Part shown: piece after piece, positions 6,236-11,153 of the stretch
How positions within the stretch are numbered: the stretch's first letter is position 1
How the letters are laid out: each line of letters begins with the position of its first letter
Source of the DNA: Candidatus Woesearchaeota archaeon
GTDB taxonomy: Archaea; Nanobdellota; Nanobdellia; Woesearchaeales; UBA12501
Reading direction: 5' to 3'
Length of the DNA: 12,343 nt
Assembly: GCA_016203375.1 (NCBI GenBank)
Contig: JACQMX010000008.1
Span: 1 to 12,343, forward strand
Program-made: the position numbers and the translations under genes
Notes under the pieces: model-generated
Databases searched by the model: none
Told to the model about the DNA's origin: nothing
What the model saw: the letters and a program-made list of their open reading frames with translations, nothing else

Positions 6236-7702
6236 ATGCGGAACACTCGTAGAGCGTTGTTCGTTCTTGGATCATTGCTGCTACTCTGCCTGTCTTCACT
6301 TTCTATCCTTGCAACACACCATCGCGAAGAATTGCCTGAAGTCTCACTCGAAGCCTTAGCCATTAAAGATAAAGTACTCCCTGGCGAATGGGCGGAGTTT
6401 GACATTACTCTAAGAAACCATAAAATAATGGATGATATCTTCACTATCAAAGTCGATGAAGAAAATACCGCGTGGTCTGTGCTCACGAGGCCAATGCCGG
6501 CAACCAATGTCGTTATTCTTGGCAGGCATAGCAAAACCTTCCATTTTTTGTTTAAGGATATGGGTCTTCGTCGCGATGCGAAACGTCCCTATGGTATTAT
6601 TGTAACTGTAGAATCTGTCCGTACCGACAAGGTTTACGCTATCCAACTCCCGGTTTATCTTCTACCAGGAGAGCTTGATTATTCCAAGTTGGCGCCGAAC
6701 ATTACGGTAACCTTAAGCGCGCCAGAACGCATCGATCCGCGCAACAAGTATTCCTTTAGGGTCACGCTTCACAATAATAATCCTCGATACTACAAGGATT
6801 TGACTGTTCTGCTGAATAGCACGCTGGTTAATCAGCAGAGCGTCATAGATCTCGCGGGCGAGCAGGTAAAGACAGTTGACTTTACTGTTGTTTTCCCTGA
6901 AAACCAGCCGCCAACACAGGATACCTTGTCCTTCGTTCTTCTCCACAATGGAACTGCCCTTGCTGCAGGAGAAATGCCTCTTGTTATCGTTTCGTACAGA
7001 ATACCATTTGATCAAACAGTCTTGATCACCGAGCAGTTCTTGAAGCGCACCGAGGAATATACCGTAACGAACGAGGAAAATGTACTCGAACAGCAGGTTT
7101 TCAGGGTTCCCATACCATTGCTGAAAGGCCTTATTGCTAGTGCTACCCCGCCAGCGCAGGTGGAGACAGTTGACAATGTACGATATTTCAGCTGGATGCT
7201 TACTTTACAACCGGGCGAGAAAACGTATGTTACGCTTACAGTCAATTATCGCATTTACCTTTATCTTGTGCTGTTAGTAGGATTAGTTGTGTTCTTCTAC
7301 TACATGTTCAAGAATCCTGTTGTTATCATCAAGCAAGCGGAAAAGATCAAAACAATGGAGGGCGGTATCGCGGAGATGAAGATCGTGCTCGCGGTGCACA
7401 ACTTGAGCGATAAGCCATTCCAGTGCCAATTGCACGAACGCTTGCCGCACATGATTGAGTATCTGAAGCGCGAAGAGCATGGCTTATTGCCACCAGACAA
7501 AGTTATCCGGACAAAGCATGGCCAAGTGTTACGCTGGCTCTTTGATCTTGAGCCGCATGAAGAGCGCATTATCATTTACAATCTGAAAACCAAGTTGCAC
7601 GTGCTCGGTGGCTTGCGGCTGATGCCCGCGGTAATGCGGGTGAAGCGCGACGATATGCACATAACCATCAGCTCAAATGAACTCGATGTGGCGACGGAGT
7701 AA
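6236..7702 (+). CDS. Single-pass surface protein with Ig-like ectodomains and a cytoplasmic beta domain
   Basis: 488 residues. An N-terminal signal peptide (basic MRNTRR, then hydrophobic 7-26) leads into an extracellular part rich in beta strands, seemingly three Ig-like segments at about 35-145, 155-255 and 258-337. There are three N-glycosylation sequons (N155, N194, N238). One membrane helix spans about 338-358, followed by a Lys-containing cytoplasmic start and a soluble domain at 379-482. The segment before the helix (FSWMLTLQPGEKTYVTL) and that after it (LRWLFDLEPHEERIIIY) share a W-L-x-L-x-P-x-E pattern of DUF11/CARDB-type domains. Function is unknown; an envelope or adhesion role is inference. 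It stands alone, with its own promoter. Confidence 0.8.
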   Translation: MRNTRRALFVLGSLLLLCLSSLSILATHHREELPEVSLEALAIKDKVLPGEWAEFDITLRNHKIMDDIFTIKVDEENTAWSVLTRPMPATNVVILGRHSKTFHFLFKDMGLRRDAKRPYGIIVTVESVRTDKVYAIQLPVYLLPGELDYSKLAPNITVTLSAPERIDPRNKYSFRVTLHNNNPRYYKDLTVLLNSTLVNQQSVIDLAGEQVKTVDFTVVFPENQPPTQDTLSFVLLHNGTALAAGEMPLVIVSYRIPFDQTVLITEQFLKRTEEYTVTNEENVLEQQVFRVPIPLLKGLIASATPPAQVETVDNVRYFSWMLTLQPGEKTYVTLTVNYRIYLYLVLLVGLVVFFYYMFKNPVVIIKQAEKIKTMEGGIAEMKIVLAVHNLSDKPFQCQLHERLPHMIEYLKREEHGLLPPDKVIRTKHGQVLRWLFDLEPHEERIIIYNLKTKLHVLGGLRLMPAVMRVKRDDMHITISSNELDVATE

Positions 7703-7707
7703 ATACT

Positions 7708-7715
7708 TTTATATA
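7708..7715 (+). promoter_or_regulatory. Box A (TATA) of the thymidylate-kinase-like operon
   Basis: TTTATATA just after the preceding stop codon. Its first T is 30 nt before the ATG at 7738. The spacer is pyrimidine-rich and has no Shine-Dalgarno, so the first gene is probably leaderless. Confidence 0.6.
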
Positions 7716-7737
7716 CTTATAGTCTCTGTTTTCTTTC

Positions 7738-8331
7738 ATGCCAGGCAAATTCATCGTCATCTATGGCATCAACAATATTGGTAAGTCCACGCAAGCCAAG
7801 AAACTTGTAGAGTACTTGAATCAGCACGGCTACAAGGCAGAGTATCTGAAGTATCCAATCTATGATTCTCTCACAGGAAGAAAGATCAGCGAGATCCTGC
7901 GTTCTGATAAAAAGCAAAAACTAACGGAAGAAGAATTCCAAACAGCATACTATCGAAACCGCAAGGATTATGAGCCAACACTGAAGAAAAAGCTTGCTGA
8001 CGGCATCATTATCGTCGCTGAAGATTATATTGGTACTGGCTTGGCATGGGGATCAGCAAAAGGCGCTGATTACGAAAAGCTGAAGCGTCAAAACAGCGAC
8101 TTATTGAAGGAAGATCTTGCCATCCTCATGGATGGAGAACGCTTTGTGCAAGCCATGGAGGAAAAGCACTTGCACGAGCGCGATGCCGAGCTTATCGCCA
8201 AGGTACGCCAGCGTCATTTGGACATTGGCAAGGAGTTTGGCTGGAAGAAGGTCAAGGCCAACCAGCCAGAGGATAAGGTGTTTCAAGACATTTTGAAGCT
8301 TGTCAAGCCAATCATTCCATTCCTCAAGTGA
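7738..8331 (+). CDS. tmk: Thymidylate-kinase-like P-loop kinase, divergent
   Basis: 197 residues, close to the usual 200-215 of dTMP kinases, which convert dTMP to dTDP in the cytosol. The P-loop is YGINNIGKST (9-18). RNRKDYEPTLKKKL (73-86) matches the conserved Arg-containing helix, followed by DGIIIVAEDYIGTGLAWG, which aligns with 'G.iVi.DRY..Ss.AYQ'. The lid and C-terminus have DGERF (132-136) and HERDAELIAKVRQRH (146-160). Several key positions differ from textbook enzymes: the acidic residues of the P-loop 'EGxDG' are absent (YGINN), and the DRY Arg is Asp in EDY (D97). It may be a lineage-specific TMP kinase or a kinase for another deoxynucleotide. It is followed directly by the GGCT-like gene. 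Confidence 0.75.
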   Translation: MPGKFIVIYGINNIGKSTQAKKLVEYLNQHGYKAEYLKYPIYDSLTGRKISEILRSDKKQKLTEEEFQTAYYRNRKDYEPTLKKKLADGIIIVAEDYIGTGLAWGSAKGADYEKLKRQNSDLLKEDLAILMDGERFVQAMEEKHLHERDAELIAKVRQRHLDIGKEFGWKKVKANQPEDKVFQDILKLVKPIIPFLK

Positions 8332-8336
8332 TCACC

Positions 8337-8837
8337 ATGGCTATGCACTGTATAGTTGGATATGGCAGTTTGCTGAACAAGATGTCAGCAGAACGCACGG
8401 TAGCGTTTGGCAAAGAATCTAGGCCTGTTCGCGTCTATGGCTGGCGACGGATATTCAATTTTGTCTGCGGAGAAGATAAAGAAGTCAAGAGCATGGACAA
8501 GGCTGTGCTGAATGTTGTTCCGGACAAAGCGATTTTCTTCAATGGTGTTCTCTTTGAGGTTGATGATGCAGGCCTCGAGCGTATTAAGCAACGGGAATGC
8601 GATTATGATATGGCTGAGGTTGATGTTCATTGTTTCCACACAAATGAAAAGTTAGGTAAAGCCACGCTTTTCGTTGGAAAGCGAGAAAATATTATGTATT
8701 TCGTGCATCCTGATTCTGAATATTACCGACTCTGCATGACTGGGGCAGCATCATTTGGCGAGGAGTTCTTGAAAGAATGGAATGAAACGACGTTTCACGC
8801 TAGCGGGAAGAGGGTGTGCGAGATGGTGCTTAAGTAG
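8337..8837 (+). CDS. Gamma-glutamylcyclotransferase-like (AIG2/GGCT fold) protein
   Basis: 166 residues from ATG 8337. The substrate-binding loop is VGYGSLLNKMSAERT (7-21). The catalytic Glu is probably E87 in ERIKQRECDY, followed by the usual Tyr and 'mAEV'. The C-terminal part (YYRLCMTGAASFGEEFLKEW) is also typical. Family members release 5-oxoproline from gamma-glutamyl amines or peptides; many archaeal members have unknown substrates. Start choice is open: GTG 8328 overlaps the preceding TGA, and ATG 8337 and ATG 8343 follow. GTGATC at 8328-8333 can act as Shine-Dalgarno, and spacing like that of the other genes favours 8337. It is the second gene of a pair with the TMP-kinase-like gene, probably translationally coupled. 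No metabolic link between the two is obvious. Confidence 0.83.
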   Translation: MAMHCIVGYGSLLNKMSAERTVAFGKESRPVRVYGWRRIFNFVCGEDKEVKSMDKAVLNVVPDKAIFFNGVLFEVDDAGLERIKQRECDYDMAEVDVHCFHTNEKLGKATLFVGKRENIMYFVHPDSEYYRLCMTGAASFGEEFLKEWNETTFHASGKRVCEMVLK

Positions 8838-8953
8838 TATCTCTAAGTACGCCCAAGTGCTGCGCGAGAAAATAATGGGGAGTGGCGGGCGGCTTCCGAA
8901 TTAAACTTTTCAATAAAGAATAGCATCGGCGCCGGAATGAGGAATTTGCCTTT
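8838..8953. other. Convergent intergenic spacer
   Basis: The gap between the plus-strand GGCT-like gene and the minus-strand small ORF. It has a GC-rich patch (about 8876-8900), an 8-nt palindrome CGGCGCCG at 8929-8936 and an AT-rich middle. I looked for tRNA arms and C/D-box motifs on both strands and saw none. Confidence 0.4.
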
Positions 8954-9073
8954 TCACTCTTCTTTTAATTCTTCTTCCTTATCTTCGCTTAAGAAAAACT
9001 TATCCAACTTCATACTGCTTTGCTGCGCTCGAAAACTGATTGGCTTCACTTTGTCCTTTTCCTTCACTGTCAT
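8954..9073 (-). CDS. Possible 39-residue charged small protein downstream of dut
   Basis: An ATG at 9073 opens a 39-codon frame (MTVKEKDKVKPISFRAQQSS at the N-terminus, then a strongly acidic/basic end, SEDKEEELKEE). It starts 16 nt after the dUTPase stop on the same strand, and GAGGTG lies immediately before the ATG, the same GGTGATG arrangement seen at dut. The frame could also be read from a GTG at 9076, or further upstream inside dut, but overlap with the dut coding region makes that unlikely. No known domain is recognised. It contains a short amphipathic stretch (SSMKLDKFFL). Chance cannot be excluded at this length; operon position and ribosome site are the only support. Confidence 0.4.
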   Translation of the reverse strand: MTVKEKDKVKPISFRAQQSSMKLDKFFLSEDKEEELKEE

Positions 9074-9089
9074 CACCTCATTTTTCGCT

Positions 9090-9521
9090 TTAATGCAATC
9101 CTGTGCTCCCAAAGCCGCCTTCGCCACGCAAGGTTTCATCAAGCTCTTCAACTTCTTCGATTGGCACATGTAGCACTGGCTGGATAAGCATTTGCGCGAT
9201 GCGCATCCCTTTCTCTATCTTGAAATCGTCCTTCCCTAAGTTAATCATGACAACGCAGATCTCCCCCCGATAGCCAGCGTCAATCACGCCAGCCATGGTT
9301 GTTATAGCGTGTTTTGCCGCTAATCCGCTTCTATCCCAAATCAAGCCAACATGGTCTTGCGGAATGGACATCTTGAGACCAGTTTTTACCATGGTATGTT
9401 GCAATGGTTTGAGAATACAGTTTTCTGCAGCGCGAAGATCAAACGCAGCGTCATGATCACGAGCATAATTTGGTAGCTCAATGCTCTTGTCCATGCGTTG
9501 CACATGTAGCTTGATCCTCAT
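9090..9521 (-). CDS. dut: dUTP diphosphatase (trimeric dUTPase)
   Basis: 143 residues with all five motifs of homotrimeric dUTPases in order: AAFDLRA (25-31), WDRSGLAAK (62-70), GVIDAGYRGEI (78-88) with catalytic D81, GMRIAQMLI (105-113) and RGEGGFGSTG (132-141) with the uracil-stacking F137. It hydrolyses dUTP to dUMP and pyrophosphate, keeping uracil out of DNA and supplying dUMP. The spacing of motif 3 fits dUTPase; dCTP deaminase or bifunctional DCD-DUT homologues differ around motifs 2 and 3. Start is GTG 9524 or ATG 9521; the family's usual 'MxIK' N-terminus favours 9521. AGGTG directly abuts this ATG. A box A lies about 60 nt upstream. The mRNA may continue into the small downstream ORF. 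Confidence 0.95.
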   Translation of the reverse strand: MRIKLHVQRMDKSIELPNYARDHDAAFDLRAAENCILKPLQHTMVKTGLKMSIPQDHVGLIWDRSGLAAKHAITTMAGVIDAGYRGEICVVMINLGKDDFKIEKGMRIAQMLIQPVLHVPIEEVEELDETLRGEGGFGSTGLH

Positions 9522-9577
9522 CACCTAGGAAATTTTGTTTTACGTTTATTCCGTCTGAAATTTTTTTGTTTTAGTAA

Positions 9578-9585
9578 TATATAAA
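9578..9585 (-). promoter_or_regulatory. Box A (TATA) of dut
   Basis: Minus-strand TTTATATA predicting transcription from about 9556 and a 5' leader of about 35 nt. This makes dut one of the leadered genes here. The sequence between is AT-rich and has the ribosome site right at the start codon. Confidence 0.5.
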
Positions 9586-9647
9586 GACTAAGAAAACGTG
9601 AACTATAGTATTGAACATAGAAATCAGAGTGTGATACCACTCGCGCA

Positions 9648-10193
9648 TTACTTCTTTTTGCTTTTTTTCTTTTCGCTTTCTACTTTTTCTTCAGGCCCTC
9701 CTTTATCAAAAGAGAAAATAGGGGCAAGTTGTTGATCAACGATCTTTCCCGTCTCTGAGCTGACCTTGATATTCAACGTCTTGAAGCCTTTGGTAACATA
9801 CGTAATGTTGTAGACCTGTTCAGCGGCGAGCGTTTGCAGCACTACAATCTCTTTGATCGGCGTTTCCGCCGGATATTTCTGTTGCTGTAACTCTCTCGCA
9901 ACGCGAAGTGCATCATCAAGGTCTATCTTGATGTTTTCTTGCTTGAGTTCCTTGACGCCAGTACCCTTTTTCTTGAACACCTCCTCAGGAGGATACACTT
10001 TTATGTCACTATCAATAATGTCAAAGCTGGTGATGGTGTCTGTTTTCTTGTTGTAATAGCCAACCTGCCAGGTGGTTACATCATTTTCGACCATGCAGAA
10101 GAGGTGTGCGAGGCAAGCATCAGGATTTTTCTTGTGCCAAGACACAAAGGCAGGGTTCGCTTCAAGCTGGGCAAGGATTTCTTTGACGAGCAT
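9648..10193 (-). CDS. Unrecognised protein with a PepSY-like region and Lys-rich tail
   Basis: 181 residues from ATG 10193. I do not recognise a family with confidence. The N-terminal part (to about residue 85) has a helix followed by strands such as TTWQVGYYNKKTDTITSFDI. Residues about 90-157 look PepSY-like: DLDDALRVARELQQQKYP, then VYNITYVTKGFKTLNIKV and SSETGKIVDQQL, the usual helix-strand-strand ending in 'D..TGkv'. The last 10 residues are nearly all Lys, Ser and Glu. No signal peptide or membrane segment is present, unusual for PepSY domains, which mostly act outside the cell. An upstream TTG at 10202 is possible, but a box A 28 nt before ATG 10193 favours the ATG and a leaderless mRNA. 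It lies upstream of dut on the same strand, but dut has its own box A. Confidence 0.7.
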   Translation of the reverse strand: MLVKEILAQLEANPAFVSWHKKNPDACLAHLFCMVENDVTTWQVGYYNKKTDTITSFDIIDSDIKVYPPEEVFKKKGTGVKELKQENIKIDLDDALRVARELQQQKYPAETPIKEIVVLQTLAAEQVYNITYVTKGFKTLNIKVSSETGKIVDQQLAPIFSFDKGGPEEKVESEKKKSKKK

Positions 10194-10215
10194 AGGGAGC
10201 AAGAGAAAACAATGG

Positions 10216-10221
10216 TTTAAA
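10216..10221 (-). promoter_or_regulatory. Box A candidate of the PepSY-like gene
   Basis: Minus-strand TTTAAA, first T 28 nt before ATG 10193 and only 19 nt before the alternative TTG 10202. It is less canonical than TTTATA, but the spacing equals that of other leaderless genes here. Confidence 0.4.
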
Positions 10222-10280
10222 TGGTTTGCTGTTTAGAATGCAGATCTTTATCATACACGCTCTTCAAGACTATTATCATC

Positions 10281-11048
10281 CTATAATAAGTTTTCCAAAT
10301 TGCGTAGTTCTTGATTGAGTCTTTCCTCTTCTTCTTGTCTTCCTTTTCGTGCCGCCACCATTCGCGCAATAAGCGCTTTTCGGTCGGCAACCACTGGCTT
10401 TTCCACTTGTGCTGTTGGCTGCGCCGCTTGTGGCACTTCTTGGCGTTTTTCTCTTTCTTCTATAACAGGAATCGGTTTAGCATTTCCTACTTTTGGCGTT
10501 TCTTTTCTCTTCTTCACTGGTTTTTGTTCTTCTCGCTCTGTGTCAAATAGGCGGGTCGCGTAGGAGCGCAAATACTCAATCGCTTTAGGGATAGCTATTC
10601 TTGTGATGCATCGATATGTCAGCTCGTTTGGATATGCTCGTTCTCTTCCCTTTGGATGGGCGCGCAACAAGTCTGGGAAGAATCGTTCATATGCTAATGG
10701 ATCTTCGTCGCGCATGCGGTCAACGAGCTTACCTATTTCGCGTTCATCTAAATCAAGCTTATATTTTCCTTTTGCAGCTTCTCTAATGAAATCCATGCGT
10801 GGCAGATAGTGTACAAGTTCTGTTGTCATTCTATTTACTGAAGGTGCAGTATAGCTATCGCCAATTCGTTCAAGTTTTCCTGCGGTTACTAATCGTTCAA
10901 GATAATACGAGGCAAGCTGCAAGCGCTTTTCTGTTTCTTGCGTAGAATAGAGTTGTGGACGCTCGTCTAGCTGCATGGGAACAAGATTTATGCGGTGCGC
11001 TGTGCGATACCCTTTCGTTGTTTGTTGAGGTGTTACTGGCGCAACCAT
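10281..11048 (-). CDS. Unrecognised protein with possible winged helix and C-terminal coiled coil
   Basis: 255 residues, with no family recognised. Residues about 38-68 (TEKRLQLASYYLERLVTAGK then LERIGDSYTA) resemble the recognition helix and wing of a winged-helix domain ('L..Lv.aGkLer.G..Y'). Residues 75-168 form a predicted helical region rich in Arg and acidic residues (LVHYLPRMDFIREAAKGKY, DEREIGKLVDRMRDEDPLAY). Residues 170-222 are a Pro/Glu/Lys-rich, probably disordered linker. Residues 223-255 form a short Arg/Glu coiled coil. It has no signal peptide and only one Cys (C147), so it is probably cytosolic. A nucleic-acid-binding or partner-scaffold role is inference. It is divergent from the EndoQ-like gene, sharing a 105-nt intergenic region. 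Its transcript has a predicted leader of about 28 nt without a good Shine-Dalgarno. Confidence 0.7.
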   Translation of the reverse strand: MVAPVTPQQTTKGYRTAHRINLVPMQLDERPQLYSTQETEKRLQLASYYLERLVTAGKLERIGDSYTAPSVNRMTTELVHYLPRMDFIREAAKGKYKLDLDEREIGKLVDRMRDEDPLAYERFFPDLLRAHPKGRERAYPNELTYRCITRIAIPKAIEYLRSYATRLFDTEREEQKPVKKRKETPKVGNAKPIPVIEEREKRQEVPQAAQPTAQVEKPVVADRKALIARMVAARKGRQEEEERLNQELRNLENLL

Positions 11049-11097
11049 TTTATCATCATCTTGTAGTGTAAGGGAAAAGCCAAAAATAGGTCATGCG

Positions 11098-11105
11098 TAT
11101 ATAAA
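11098..11105 (-). promoter_or_regulatory. Box A (TATA) of the 255-residue protein gene
   Basis: Minus-strand TTTATATA predicting a start near 11076 and a leader of about 28 nt before ATG 11048. It lies only about 20 bp from the opposing box A of the EndoQ-like gene, forming a divergent promoter pair. Confidence 0.5.
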
Positions 11106-11124
11106 GTTAATCCTAGACAACCTT

Positions 11125-11130
11125 TTTATA
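11125..11130 (+). promoter_or_regulatory. Box A (TATA) of the EndoQ-like gene
   Basis: TTTATA in CCTTTTTATA, identical over ten bases to the box upstream of the PGI/PMI gene. The distance of 29 nt from its first T to ATG 11154 fits a leaderless start there, rather than at the in-frame ATGs at 11136 and 11148. Confidence 0.55.
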
Positions 11131-11153
11131 GGTCAATGCCTCCTCAAATGCCC

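Noticed and set aside
8838..8953. A tRNA or small RNA in the convergent gap
   Set aside because: No acceptor-stem pairing, T-loop (GTTCRANNC) or C/D-box motif was found on either strand.
8937..9173. A plus-strand 78-codon frame (Ser/Phe/Leu-rich)
   Set aside because: It mirrors the dut 3' end and the small minus-strand ORF. It has no ribosome site or box A, and its composition is typical of an antisense reading of Lys/Glu-rich codons.
9648..9676. The Lys-rich end of the PepSY-like gene as a frameshift product or simple repeat
   Set aside because: The frame is open to a normal stop and the codons vary between AAA and AAG. Lys-rich tails are common in small archaeal proteins.
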